NCBI GenBank assembly: GCA_964558325.1
Contig: CAZLCX010000002.1
Span: 1 to 64,000, forward strand
DNA length: 64,000 nucleotides
Source: Halonatronomonas sp964558325
Lineage (GTDB): Bacteria; Bacillota; Halanaerobiia; Halanaerobiales; Halarsenatibacteraceae
Reading direction: 5' to 3'
The notes below the pieces were generated by a model. The model was not told where the DNA came from and ran no database searches. It was given only the letters and a program-made list of their open reading frames with translations. A program made the position numbers and the translations under genes. Positions 38,877-47,682 of the stretch are shown piece by piece (positions within the stretch are counted from its first letter, which is position 1; each line of letters opens with the position of its first letter).

Positions 38877-38896
38877 GATACAGGGGGTGAGGATAA

Positions 38897-39175
38897 ATGG
38901 CAACGAAAAAAGGTGTTGGTAGTTCGAAGAATGGTCGCGATAGTGAATCGAAACGACTTGGAGTAAAAGAATTCGGTGGAGAATTTGTTACTGCCGGCAG
39001 TATCCTGGTCCGACAGCGGGGGACTAAATTTCATCCAGGTTTTAATGTTGGCCGGGGAAATGATGATACCCTCTTTGCCAAAGTAGACGGTTACGTGAAT
39101 TTTGAAAGACCAAGTAAGAAGAAACGTAAAATTAGCGTTTACACTCCAGAACAGTATGAAGTTATGGCTCAATAA
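38897..39175 (+). CDS. rpmA: 50S ribosomal protein L27 without the Firmicute N-terminal leader
   Basis: 92 aa. The protein begins MATKKGVGSSKNGRDS, so the flexible N-terminal tail that reaches the peptidyl-transferase centre is directly encoded. Most Firmicute L27 proteins instead start with a short hydrophobic leader ending FFA that the Prp protease removes. Here both the leader and the prp gene are absent. Start ATG is preceded by GGGGGTGAGG. The C-terminal region carries a second basic patch (RPSKKKRK). Followed by a terminator. Confidence 0.96.
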   Translation: MATKKGVGSSKNGRDSESKRLGVKEFGGEFVTAGSILVRQRGTKFHPGFNVGRGNDDTLFAKVDGYVNFERPSKKKRKISVYTPEQYEVMAQ

Positions 39176-39201
39176 ATACTGTTTTGAATAATTTTTTAAA
39201 C

Positions 39202-39232
39202 TCCCTCAGTACATGGTGCTGGGGGATTTTTA
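39202..39232 (+). terminator. Terminator after rpmA
   Basis: An 11-pair stem with two G-U pairs (39202-39212 with 39216-39226, loop of three) followed by a T run (ATTTTTAT). Confidence 0.75.
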
Positions 39233-39256
39233 TATCGAGCCTACAGGAGTGATTAT

Positions 39257-40546
39257 ATGTTTATAGATAAAATTGAGATTAAAGTAAAGGCAGGGCGCGG
39301 TGGTAATGGAGCAGTCAGTTTTCGCCGTGAGAAGTATGAACCGCAAGGAGGTCCAAATGGTGGCGACGGCGGCGATGGTGGTGATGTCATTTTAAGGGTG
39401 GATAAAGGTTTAAACACCTTAAGTCACTTAAGATATAATAATGTATATAAGGCTAAAGATGGTAAAAGAGGCCAAGAAAAAGGAAAGACAGGCAAAGAAG
39501 GAGAAGATTTAATCTTAAATGTTCCTCCAGGAACAATAGTTTATGACTCAACTGGTAATGAATTAGCGGATTTAACTGAGCCAGAATCAGAATTTATTGT
39601 TGCTAGAGGTGGACAGGGTGGACGAGGGAATGCCAGGTTTAAGAGTTCAACTCGCCAGGCTCCTAAATTTGCTGAAGAAGGTCAGCCAGGAGAAGAAAAG
39701 GACCTGGAACTTGAGTTAAAACTTTTAGCTGATGTTGGGCTCGTTGGATTTCCTAATGTTGGTAAATCAACTATAATTTCAAAAATATCAGCAGCCAGAC
39801 CTAAAATTGCCAGTTATCATTTTACAACAATTAGCCCTAATCTTGGAGTTGTAGAATATGATCAGTATTCATCGTATGTGGTGGCAGATGTGCCTGGCCT
39901 AATTGAAGGAGCCCATAAAGGAGAAGGGTTAGGAGATGAATTTTTACGTCATCTAGAAAGAACAAAATTATTAGCCCATGTAATTGATGCTTCTGGAATC
40001 GAAGGTCGAGATCCAAAAGAAGATTTCAAAAAAATAAGTAATGAGTTAAGAAGTTTCAGTAAAAAATTATCAAGATCACCTCAGATAGTTGTTTTAAATA
40101 AAATAGATCTTTTTAATGATCGTCAGGAAGTTGCTGAATTAATGAAATACTTTCAGGATGGTGGTTATGAGGTTTATCCTGTCTCAGCAGTTACTGGAGA
40201 AGGAATCAAGGTATTAAAGAAAGATCTCGGAAGATTAATTACAGAATATGAAACACCTGAAGAGATTATAGATTCTAAAGAAAAAGATATGGTCGTAATA
40301 ACACCTGATTTCCAGGAAAAGGGGCCAGAATTAACTGTAGAAAAAATAGGGGATAAATACTATGAAGTTAAGGGAGAATTGGTAAAAAGGCTTGTTAGCA
40401 GGACTGATTTGAGTAATGATGCAGCTGTAAGAAGAATGATTCATATTCTAAGAAAAGAAGGTTTATATGATCTTTTGGCAAATGAAAATATTCCTTCTGG
40501 AGCAACAGTAAGAGTTGGAAGTTTAGAATTTGATTATATTTTATAA
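39257..40546 (+). CDS. obgE: Obg family GTPase (ObgE/CgtA)
   Basis: 429 aa with the full three-domain layout: glycine-rich Obg fold (residues 1-158, GGNGAVSFRREKYEPQGGP), G domain with GFPNVGKST P-loop, DVPGLIEGA and NKID, and the C-terminal OCT domain (about 355-429). Obg takes part in late 50S assembly and stress control. It follows L21/L27 as in most bacteria. Confidence 0.97.
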   Translation: MFIDKIEIKVKAGRGGNGAVSFRREKYEPQGGPNGGDGGDGGDVILRVDKGLNTLSHLRYNNVYKAKDGKRGQEKGKTGKEGEDLILNVPPGTIVYDSTGNELADLTEPESEFIVARGGQGGRGNARFKSSTRQAPKFAEEGQPGEEKDLELELKLLADVGLVGFPNVGKSTIISKISAARPKIASYHFTTISPNLGVVEYDQYSSYVVADVPGLIEGAHKGEGLGDEFLRHLERTKLLAHVIDASGIEGRDPKEDFKKISNELRSFSKKLSRSPQIVVLNKIDLFNDRQEVAELMKYFQDGGYEVYPVSAVTGEGIKVLKKDLGRLITEYETPEEIIDSKEKDMVVITPDFQEKGPELTVEKIGDKYYEVKGELVKRLVSRTDLSNDAAVRRMIHILRKEGLYDLLANENIPSGATVRVGSLEFDYIL

Positions 40547-40563
40547 GAATGGGGGTGTTATTG

Positions 40564-40860
40564 ATGAATTTAACTGGCAAGGATAGAAGTTATTTAAGGG
40601 CCGAAGGTCATGGAATGGATCCATTATTACAGATTGGTAAAGATGGCCTTTCAGAATCAACTATTGATAAAACAGAAGAATTATTAACAGATCATGAATT
40701 GATTAAATTGAGAGTATTAGATAATAATCAATTATCAGCTAAAGAATCAGCACAAAAATTAGCTGAATTAACAGATTCCAGTGTAGTTCAGGTTATAGGT
40801 CATGTAGCTTTACTTTACAGAGAAAATCCTGAAATATCTGGATATAATATACCTCAATAG
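40564..40860 (+). CDS. yhbY: Ribosome assembly RNA-binding protein YhbY
   Basis: 98 aa CRM-domain protein that binds pre-50S particles. LTGKDRSYLRAEGHGMDP and a central IGKDGLSE are typical. ATG 40549 lies before the GGGGGTG site; ATG 40564, 6 bases after it, is chosen. Three bases separate the obgE stop from the first possible ATG, consistent with co-transcription. Confidence 0.93.
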   Translation: MNLTGKDRSYLRAEGHGMDPLLQIGKDGLSESTIDKTEELLTDHELIKLRVLDNNQLSAKESAQKLAELTDSSVVQVIGHVALLYRENPEISGYNIPQ

Positions 40861-40919
40861 GCAGGATTTTTCGGAGTTTACTTGAATAATTAAGGTAGCA
40901 TGTAAAAAGGAGGCTTATT

Positions 40920-41789
40920 ATGAGTCAAATCAAAATAGTCACAGATAGTTGTTCGGATCTTCCGGACCATATAATTAAAAAATATGATATCAAGATGCTA
41001 CCTACTCCGGTACATATAGGAAATGAAAGTTTTCTTGATGGAGAAACTTTAACAAATGAAGAGTTTTATCAGAAATTAGAAGAAGGAGTCATGCCCTCTA
41101 CCTCACAGATTTCTCCAGACAGATATGAGAAAGTTTTTAGAGAAGAACTTGATAAAGGCAACCAGGTACTGGCTTTGTGTTTTTCTGGTGAATTGAGTGG
41201 GATTTTTCAATCAGCTGCCCTGGCTAAAAAGAATATTGGCACTGAAAATATTAAAGTCATTGATACCAGAGGTGCTTCCATAGGTTTTGGAATTACTGTC
41301 TTAAGAGTTGCCAAAGCTGTGGAAGAAGGAAAATCATTATCAGAACTAGTCGATTTAGCTGTGGATAGTTCAGCTTATATGGAACATATCTTTGCAGTCG
41401 GTTCAATTGAGATGCTTAAAAGGGGAGGTCGTATTTCAGGTGGCAAAGCCCTAATAGCTAATGTATTAAATATAAAGCCGATTTTGCATTTTGAAGATGG
41501 TAAAATTATACCTTATTCAAAGGTCAGAGGTAAAAAAAAGATGCTTCAATTTTTGATTGACGAGATGGAAGATTCTGGTGTAGCCTTAGAATCTGAAATG
41601 ATTGGAATAAATCATTCAGCCTGTCCTGAATTAGCTGATAGAATTAGGAAAAAGATTAAAACTAAGTTTGGCGCTGAAGAATTTCTTATTGGGGAGATAG
41701 GGGCTGCCATTGGTTCTCATGCCGGGCAGGGTACTGTTTCTGTTTTTTTCAGAGGAAAAGAAAGAGTTGCTGAACCAGAAGTAGTTTGA
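40920..41789 (+). CDS. DegV family fatty-acid-binding protein
   Basis: 289 aa. KIVTDSCSDLP at the N-terminus, SGIFQSA and GRISGGKA-type segments, and a C-terminal GSHAGQGTVSVFF stretch. DegV/FakB proteins hold a fatty acid for phosphorylation by FakA; no fakA is nearby, so the lipid role is by family only. Its stop lies three bases from the convergent MATE gene end, with no obvious terminator between. Confidence 0.92.
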   Translation: MSQIKIVTDSCSDLPDHIIKKYDIKMLPTPVHIGNESFLDGETLTNEEFYQKLEEGVMPSTSQISPDRYEKVFREELDKGNQVLALCFSGELSGIFQSAALAKKNIGTENIKVIDTRGASIGFGITVLRVAKAVEEGKSLSELVDLAVDSSAYMEHIFAVGSIEMLKRGGRISGGKALIANVLNIKPILHFEDGKIIPYSKVRGKKKMLQFLIDEMEDSGVALESEMIGINHSACPELADRIRKKIKTKFGAEEFLIGEIGAAIGSHAGQGTVSVFFRGKERVAEPEVV

Positions 41790-41792
41790 TAA

Positions 41793-43187
41793 CTAATTCT
41801 GGTAAGCACTCTCACTTTTAATTTTCTTTTTAGAATCTGAGATAACTTTTGTTTCCCAGACCCTAGTATGATAAATAGCCAATCCAACCAGAGAAATTAT
41901 CAGGTTACTTAAAATCATTGAATACCAGACTCCGGTAGGTCCAAAACTTGTAAATTCTCTAAAGAATAGAATCAAAGGTATTCTAAGAGCCCATAAGCGA
42001 CCTACCATCATAATCATTGAATAAACAGTATGGCCTGAGCCCTGATAGGTACCAATAAAGACCTGGAAGAAACCCATTAATGGAAGGGTTAGAATTATTA
42101 ACTGCAGGTAATCAACTGTCTGATTAAAAACAGTTATATCTTCGGTAAAAAAACCAGTTAGATTTGGGATGAATCGATAAAATAGTAGGCCAGCTCCTCC
42201 CATAATAACAGTTGATAAAAAGGCACTTCTTTTAATTGCAGATCTAGCTCGCAGAATCTGATCTGCTCCAAGATTTTGGCCAACTATTGTAGCCAGAGCT
42301 GTCCCAATTCCCATTGCCGGCATTAAAACGAATGATGAGATGCGATTTCCAATACCAAAAGCAGCTATAGTTTCATTGCCATAGGCAATTATAAAAATAT
42401 TTAAAAACATAAAACCAAATGCAGCCATTGACTGACCTATACAGTTAGGAAGTCCGACTTTAAATAAATTAATAATTCTTTCGCTAGGTATTAAATCTTT
42501 ATAATCAATAACTAATTTATTATCCTTGGCAGAAAATAAAGTTTTAAGCCCATAGGCGGCAAAAATTCCTCTAGAAAAAACTGTGGCAATAGCAGCACCG
42601 GCTATCCCAAAATTAAAGACAAATATCAACAGGGGATCTAAAATAATATTTAAAACTAATGATGATAGTTTTAATTTCATTGGGGTCATTGTGTCGCCCT
42701 GCCCCTGCAGGATTGCGGCATAGGCCAGGAATAAAAAGAGGCTGGGCATACCTAGCAACATTATTCTTAAAAAAGCTACGCCATTAATAAGGACTTCGCC
42801 CTCTGCCCCCATCAGGCTGACAATCTTATAACTGCCAAGGGCAGCAGGTAATCCTAAACCCAGAGAAAGAATAATAGATATTGAAATGAGTTCTCCGGCA
42901 GTTCTTCTGGCTTCTTTTCTTTTACCATTGCCTATATATTGAGCTATTAAAGAAGTTCCGGCAATATTCATGCCCATACCAATAGCCAGAAAGAAAAAGA
43001 TAACTGGCCAGACTAAAGTCATGGCTGCCATTGGAATAGAGCCTAGTTGACTTACAAAATAAGTATCTGTAATATTATAAGTAGATTGAACAACATTGTT
43101 CATTATAATAGGTCCAGCCAGGACCAGGATTGCTTTTGTGATATTACCATTTAAAATTAATAGTTGATTTTTATCAAGTTGAGTCAA
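41793..43187 (-). CDS. MATE family efflux transporter
   Basis: About 464 aa with twelve membrane helices in two six-helix halves. Typical family features include the ITDTYFVSQLG segment near the N-terminus and the repeat of a similar layout in the second half (VGQNLGA). MATE proteins export cationic drugs or metabolites with Na+ or H+. The frame stays open to 43256, but a TTG at 43187 (LTQLDKNQ) sits 5 bases after GAGGAGGA and is the likely start. It diverges from the ABC-F gene. Confidence 0.9.
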   Translation of the reverse strand: MTQLDKNQLLILNGNITKAILVLAGPIIMNNVVQSTYNITDTYFVSQLGSIPMAAMTLVWPVIFFFLAIGMGMNIAGTSLIAQYIGNGKRKEARRTAGELISISIILSLGLGLPAALGSYKIVSLMGAEGEVLINGVAFLRIMLLGMPSLFLFLAYAAILQGQGDTMTPMKLKLSSLVLNIILDPLLIFVFNFGIAGAAIATVFSRGIFAAYGLKTLFSAKDNKLVIDYKDLIPSERIINLFKVGLPNCIGQSMAAFGFMFLNIFIIAYGNETIAAFGIGNRISSFVLMPAMGIGTALATIVGQNLGADQILRARSAIKRSAFLSTVIMGGAGLLFYRFIPNLTGFFTEDITVFNQTVDYLQLIILTLPLMGFFQVFIGTYQGSGHTVYSMIMMVGRLWALRIPLILFFREFTSFGPTGVWYSMILSNLIISLVGLAIYHTRVWETKVISDSKKKIKSESAYQN

Positions 43188-43296
43188 AATTATCCTCCTC
43201 ATAAGTTCTAAATTGAAATCTTTTATAATTATATATCTTTTAATAAGTAAATGCAAGTAAATAATTAATATATTTAAAGTTTTTGGGGTGAATTAA

Positions 43297-45219
43297 ATGC
43301 TGATTGTTGAATTAAAGTCTATAAAAAAATCATTTGGGATAGAGGAGGTTATTACAGATTTTGATCTTTCTCTGCAAAAAGGGGAAAGAATAGGATTAAT
43401 TGGTAGGAATGGTAGCGGTAAAACTACAATCTTTAAAATTTTAGCCGGCCTGGAAGAACCAGATTCCGGTGAAATAATTATTAATAACGAGATAGAAATA
43501 GGAATATTAAGTCAGCAGCCAGATCTAAATCAAAAAAATACAATTTTTGAAGAATGTCTTGAGGTATTTGCTAGAGAAATTAAATTACAGCAAAGGTTGA
43601 GTAACTTAGAAGATGAAATTGCTAATTCAGACTCAGAGGCAGAAACAGACCGACTGCTAAAAGAATACAGTAAAATTCAAGAAAAGTTTGAACAGTCAGC
43701 CGGTTATAGTTATGAAAGTAAAATTAAACAGGTTGCCATTGGTCTTGGATTTAAACATGAAGAATTAAATAAAAGGATTGAAATGCTAAGTGGTGGTGAA
43801 AAAACCAGGGTTGGTCTGGTTAAGTTACTTCTTGAGGAACCGGATTTATTGCTGCTTGATGAACCCACAAACCATCTTGATATTGAATCAGTTGAATGGC
43901 TTGAAGAATATTTGAATAATTATCCAGGTTCAGTTATTATCATCTCCCATGATCGATATTTTTTAGATAGAACTATCAGCAGAATAGTGGAGATTGAATT
44001 TGGAGAAAATGAAGATTACCCAGGAAATTATTCATTTTATTTAGAAGAAAAGGAACGGCGATATGAAATTCGGCTTAAAAAATATCAGGAACAGCAAAAA
44101 AAGATTAAAAAAATTAAGGAACAAATTGAACAGTACCGGGTTTTTGGTAATGCTGGAGCTGGTGATAATGCAAAATTTCATCGTCAGGCAAAAAGTCTTG
44201 AGAAAAAGCTGGAAAAGTTGGAGCGAATTCCTAAACCCCGTAAAAAAGAAAATATATCACTTAATCTACAGCCAGCAACCAGGAGTGGAGATGAAGTTTT
44301 AAAAATAAAAGATCTTGAATTTAGTTTTCCAGGAAAAAAACTTCTTGATGGTGTTGATTTAGAACTATTTAGAGGTGACAAGACTGCATTAATTGGCCCC
44401 AATGGTTCAGGCAAGACCACATTATTAAAAATGATTTTATCAGATATAGAGCCTGATTCTGGTAGGATAAAAATTGGTCATGGGGTAGAAATTGGTTATT
44501 ATGCCCAACAGAAACCAGTATTTAATTCTGAAGATACAATGCTCCATGCTTTACAGATGAAGACAGGCCTTAAAACAGGAGAAGCTAGAGATTTATTGGC
44601 TAAATTTCTTTTTAGAGGGGAAGATGTCTATAAAAAAGTAGGTGCCTTAAGCGGCGGAGAAATTTCCAGGTTAAGACTTTTACAATTGATGCATAGCAGT
44701 GCCAACTTTTTAATCCTGGATGAACCTACCAATCATCTTGACCTTGATTCAAGGGAGATACTGGAGGCCTCCTTAAATGATTATCAGGGAACAGTTCTGG
44801 TGGTATCCCATGATCGTTATTTTTTAAATAAAGTTGTTGATAAAATCTATGAAATAAAAAATCGAGAGATGATCAAATTTCTTGGTGATTATGATTATTA
44901 TCTAAGGAAAAGAAACGACCTTTATTCCAATCAGGAGGCTGAACCCGGTGAAACGGAAGTTAATCAGGTTGGTAAAGATGAAAAATTTTATTATGAACAG
45001 AAGGCCAGGCAGCGGGCTAAAAGAAAAAGAGAGAGAAAGGTTAATCAACTTGAAACAAAAATAGCAGAGTTAGAAAATAAAAAAGAGGAAATTGAATTAG
45101 AGATGATTACAGCCAGCTATAATAGTGAGATTGAGAAACTCAATCAGCTTGAACAGAAAAAGAAAGAGTTAGATAGTGAGCTCAATCAATTATATTCTCA
45201 ATGGGAAGAGGTTATTTAA
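43297..45219 (+). CDS. ABC-F family ATP-binding protein
   Basis: 640 aa, two ABC domains on one chain with no membrane segments. Walker A motifs GRNGSGKTT and GPNGSGKTT, signatures LSGGEKTR and LSGGEISR, both DEPTNHLD Walker B motifs, and a charged linker between them. The last 80 residues form a coiled coil (KRKRERKVNQLETKI...). ABC-F proteins act on the ribosomal E site; subgroup (YdiF/Uup-like) is suggested by the C-terminal coiled coil. A resistance role is not implied. Confidence 0.93.
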   Translation: MLIVELKSIKKSFGIEEVITDFDLSLQKGERIGLIGRNGSGKTTIFKILAGLEEPDSGEIIINNEIEIGILSQQPDLNQKNTIFEECLEVFAREIKLQQRLSNLEDEIANSDSEAETDRLLKEYSKIQEKFEQSAGYSYESKIKQVAIGLGFKHEELNKRIEMLSGGEKTRVGLVKLLLEEPDLLLLDEPTNHLDIESVEWLEEYLNNYPGSVIIISHDRYFLDRTISRIVEIEFGENEDYPGNYSFYLEEKERRYEIRLKKYQEQQKKIKKIKEQIEQYRVFGNAGAGDNAKFHRQAKSLEKKLEKLERIPKPRKKENISLNLQPATRSGDEVLKIKDLEFSFPGKKLLDGVDLELFRGDKTALIGPNGSGKTTLLKMILSDIEPDSGRIKIGHGVEIGYYAQQKPVFNSEDTMLHALQMKTGLKTGEARDLLAKFLFRGEDVYKKVGALSGGEISRLRLLQLMHSSANFLILDEPTNHLDLDSREILEASLNDYQGTVLVVSHDRYFLNKVVDKIYEIKNREMIKFLGDYDYYLRKRNDLYSNQEAEPGETEVNQVGKDEKFYYEQKARQRAKRKRERKVNQLETKIAELENKKEEIELEMITASYNSEIEKLNQLEQKKKELDSELNQLYSQWEEVI

Positions 45220-45243
45220 CTTTAATTGTGCATTAACACTATC

Positions 45244-45272
45244 TTGACATAGAGAGGCTGATCTGTTAATAT
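45244..45272 (+). promoter_or_regulatory. Promoter of the tRNA-Arg gene
   Basis: TTGACA (45244-45249), 17-base spacer, TAATAT (45267-45272), about 25 bases before the tRNA. The -35 box matches consensus fully. Confidence 0.7.
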
Positions 45273-45296
45273 TATTAAGGAATTACAAATTAATAA

Positions 45297-45371
45297 GCCC
45301 CCGTAGCTCAGTGGATAGAGCACTGGCCTCCGGAGCCAGGAGCGTAGGTTCGATTCCTACTGGGGGTACCA
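45297..45371 (+). tRNA. tRNA-Arg (anticodon CCG)
   Basis: A 75-base cloverleaf with encoded CCA: acceptor GCCCCCG/TGGGGGT, D stem GCTC/GAGC, anticodon stem CTGGC/GCCAG around loop CTCCGGA (anticodon CCG, reading CGG), T stem GTAGG/CCTAC with loop TTCGATT. Arg identity fits the anticodon. The first and seventh acceptor pairs are G-U. Confidence 0.95.
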
Positions 45372-45591
45372 TTTTTTAATAAAATAATAATTATTTAGAC
45401 GCAGTCCTGATAAAGGAGTGGGTCTATTTTGCTTTTATTTCCCTCCTACATCAACCCTACACCAACACTTCATTAATTCGCTCTCATTAATTATTTTATA
45501 AACAAATTTCAAATCAAATAAAGGATAAAACCGTTTGAATCTTTAATATTATTATTAAGCCTAAAATATTCTTATAGGAGGAGTGAGCAAG
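45372..45591. other. Intergenic stretch after the tRNA
   Basis: About 220 AT-rich bases. There is a short C-rich tandem (CCTACATCAA followed by CCCTACACCA near 45445-45465) but no open frame, integrase or repeat of the tRNA 3' end. Together with 45220-45296 this is the longest non-coding region in the window. Confidence 0.6.
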
Positions 45592-46008
45592 GTGAAATCA
45601 GTCAGAAAATATCTATATTTTAATACTGATCAGCGAATGGAATTAATTAATATTACAGGTAAGGTAAGATTTATTTTAGAAGAAAGTGGTATCAAAGAGG
45701 GGTTATGTCTGGTCAATGCTATGCATATCACAGCCAGTGTCTTCATTAATGACGATGAGAGTGGCCTTCATCAGGATTATAAAGAATGGCTTGAAGAACT
45801 GGCACCTCATGAACCGGTCTCACAGTATGCTCATAATGGCTTTGAGGACAATGCAGATGCCCATTTAAAGCGTCAGATTATGGGTAGAGAGGTTGTGGTA
45901 GCTGTGACCGATGGCAAGCTTGATTTTGGCCCCTGGGAGCAGATATTCTATGGAGAATTTGATGGCCAGAGAGAAAAAAGAGTCCTTGTCAAGATAATCG
46001 GTGAATAG
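45592..46008 (+). CDS. YjbQ/UPF0047 family protein
   Basis: About 138 aa. Shows the family core: GLCLVNAMHITASVFINDDESGLHQD and HNGFEDNADAHLKRQIMGREV with conserved His and Asp, and a C-terminal GPWEQIFYGEFDGQREKRV. Members have been described as secondary thiamine-phosphate synthases, but the physiological role is unclear. GTG 45583 is only one base after the AGGAGG; GTG 45592, 10 bases downstream, is preferred. dcd follows after 2 bases. Confidence 0.9.
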   Translation: MKSVRKYLYFNTDQRMELINITGKVRFILEESGIKEGLCLVNAMHITASVFINDDESGLHQDYKEWLEELAPHEPVSQYAHNGFEDNADAHLKRQIMGREVVVAVTDGKLDFGPWEQIFYGEFDGQREKRVLVKIIGE

Positions 46009-46010
46009 CT

Positions 46011-46544
46011 ATGATCCTTTCAGGCAGAGAGATTAAAAGAAAAATAGGTAATGAGATTATAATTGATCCCTTCTCAGAAGATCAGGTCAATCCAAATAGT
46101 TATAATTTAAAACTTCATAATCAATTATTGGTCTATAAGGAAGATGTTCTGGATTTAAAAGAAGAAAATACCACAGAAGAAATAATAATTCCATCTGACG
46201 GTTTAATCCTTGAGCCAGGTAAGCTTTATCTAGGCAGAACCGTTGAATATACAGGCACAGATAAATATGTACCGATGCTGGAAGGCAGATCTTCCATAGG
46301 CCGGCTTGGCTTATTTGTTCATATTACTGCCGGTTTTGGGGATATCGGTTTTAAAGGTTACTGGACTTTAGAGATTTTTTGCATTCAGCCAGTTAAAATC
46401 TATCCAGAAATAGAGATTTGTCAGATTTATTATCATACCATTAAAGGCGATTATGATAAATATATTAGTGGTAAATATCAAAATAATCAGGGGATCCAGA
46501 AAAGCCTGCTTTATCAAGATTTCAAGAAAGATTCATTTATTTAA
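46011..46544 (+). CDS. dcd: dCTP deaminase
   Basis: 177 aa. Trimeric enzyme that makes dUTP from dCTP. Motifs: INPNSYNLKL-like VNPNSYNLKLH, LEGRSSIGRLGLFVH and the catalytic Glu segment GYWTLEI. In this branch IDPG, seen in many family members, reads GDIG. No separate dUTPase is visible in the window, so a bifunctional enzyme cannot be ruled out. It lies between YjbQ and a PIN-like gene. Confidence 0.9.
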   Translation: MILSGREIKRKIGNEIIIDPFSEDQVNPNSYNLKLHNQLLVYKEDVLDLKEENTTEEIIIPSDGLILEPGKLYLGRTVEYTGTDKYVPMLEGRSSIGRLGLFVHITAGFGDIGFKGYWTLEIFCIQPVKIYPEIEICQIYYHTIKGDYDKYISGKYQNNQGIQKSLLYQDFKKDSFI

Positions 46545-46581
46545 AGTTAATTACAAATCCAGATTATCAGGGGGAAACATA

Positions 46582-47682
46582 ATGAGAGAAGAATTTTCTG
46601 AGTTTTATTATCCAACAGATTCAGAGCTAGAAAAGCTCTGGCAGGAAGGAATCTTTATCTTTGATACAAATATATTACTAAGTTTATATAATTTGAGTCA
46701 AGAAACCAGCAATAGAATCCTTGATATTTTAGAGGGTATGAGTGATAGGATCTGGCTTCCATATAATGTGGTTTATGAATATCATCAGAATAGATTGAAT
46801 GTAATAATGTCGATTTATAAAGAGACAGAGAATTTAAAAACAGATCTAATCAAAGGTTTTACCAATTATATTCAATCAAAAATAGTTGACCATAAAGATC
46901 AGTATACCCCAATCTATAACTGGGAAGAGATAGAAGATATAATTTTAAAGATGAAAACAGAATTTAATGATTATATTGAGGCTGAGGCTGCTAGGCTGCC
47001 AGCTAGATTTAAAGAGGATGATATCCGTTCCAGATATTCAAAAATATTTAAGAATAGAATCGGGGATAAATTAACGGAAAAAGATTTAGAAGAGATATAT
47101 CAGGAGGGAGAAATCAGATATGAAAAAGGGCTCTCTCCTGGTTATAAGGATAAAAATAAGAAGAGTAGGCTGGACTATAACTTTGATGATAACAGGAAAT
47201 ATGGCGATCTGATTATCTGGAAACAGATACTTAAAAAAGCAGAAACAACTGAACAGCCAATTATTTTTATAACAGATGAAACAAATGGGGACTGGTGGCA
47301 GCAGGCTGGAGGTCTAAACTTTGGGCCCACCTATTTTATGAAAAAGGAAATGGAAGAGCGAAAGACCTTATTTCATATGTATAGTTCCCTGGACTTTTTC
47401 AGGGGATTAGAAAATAATTTGAATATTAAAATTGAAGAAAATCAACTTCAGGAGATTAAAAATAATGCAGTTTCTGAACTTGATTTGGATGAATTAAAAA
47501 TAGAACTAAATCTTAAATCAGAAAAGTATACTGAAGACGAGTTAGAATTATTTAAGTCAAAGGTCACCAATCGGCTTAATAAGTTGCAGAGAAAAAAGAA
47601 TTATAGACTGAATTCTATATCTTCCATGCAGGTTGAAATAGATGAACTGGAAAATACATTAGCTATTATAGAAAAGCTTTAA
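46582..47682 (+). CDS. PIN-like domain protein (DUF4935 type)
   Basis: About 366 aa from ATG 46582 (GGGGGAAAC upstream). The N-terminus has an IFDTNILLSLYN motif, the first acidic residue of PIN nucleases, followed by LPYNVVYEYHQNR. A later segment, KYGDLIIWKQIL with IIFITDETNGDWW, supplies further acidic residues. This is the layout of the DUF4935/PIN_8 family, predicted RNases or toxins of unknown target. The C-terminal third is helical and charged. There is no small antitoxin-like gene immediately upstream. Its stop codon overlaps the stop of the convergent unknown gene. Confidence 0.8.
   Translation: MREEFSEFYYPTDSELEKLWQEGIFIFDTNILLSLYNLSQETSNRILDILEGMSDRIWLPYNVVYEYHQNRLNVIMSIYKETENLKTDLIKGFTNYIQSKIVDHKDQYTPIYNWEEIEDIILKMKTEFNDYIEAEAARLPARFKEDDIRSRYSKIFKNRIGDKLTEKDLEEIYQEGEIRYEKGLSPGYKDKNKKSRLDYNFDDNRKYGDLIIWKQILKKAETTEQPIIFITDETNGDWWQQAGGLNFGPTYFMKKEMEERKTLFHMYSSLDFFRGLENNLNIKIEENQLQEIKNNAVSELDLDELKIELNLKSEKYTEDELELFKSKVTNRLNKLQRKKNYRLNSISSMQVEIDELENTLAIIEKL

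Noticed and set aside
38621..39172. Minus-strand reading frames running through the second N gap
   Set aside because: They are antisense to rplU/rpmA and owe their length to Ns.
43297..45219. ABC-F antibiotic resistance (ARE) protein
   Set aside because: The C-terminal coiled coil and general layout fit housekeeping YdiF/Uup-like members; no resistance-specific feature seen.
45372..45591. Phage attachment remnant after tRNA-Arg
   Set aside because: No integrase and no duplicated tRNA 3' end in the window; the C-rich tandem alone is not evidence.
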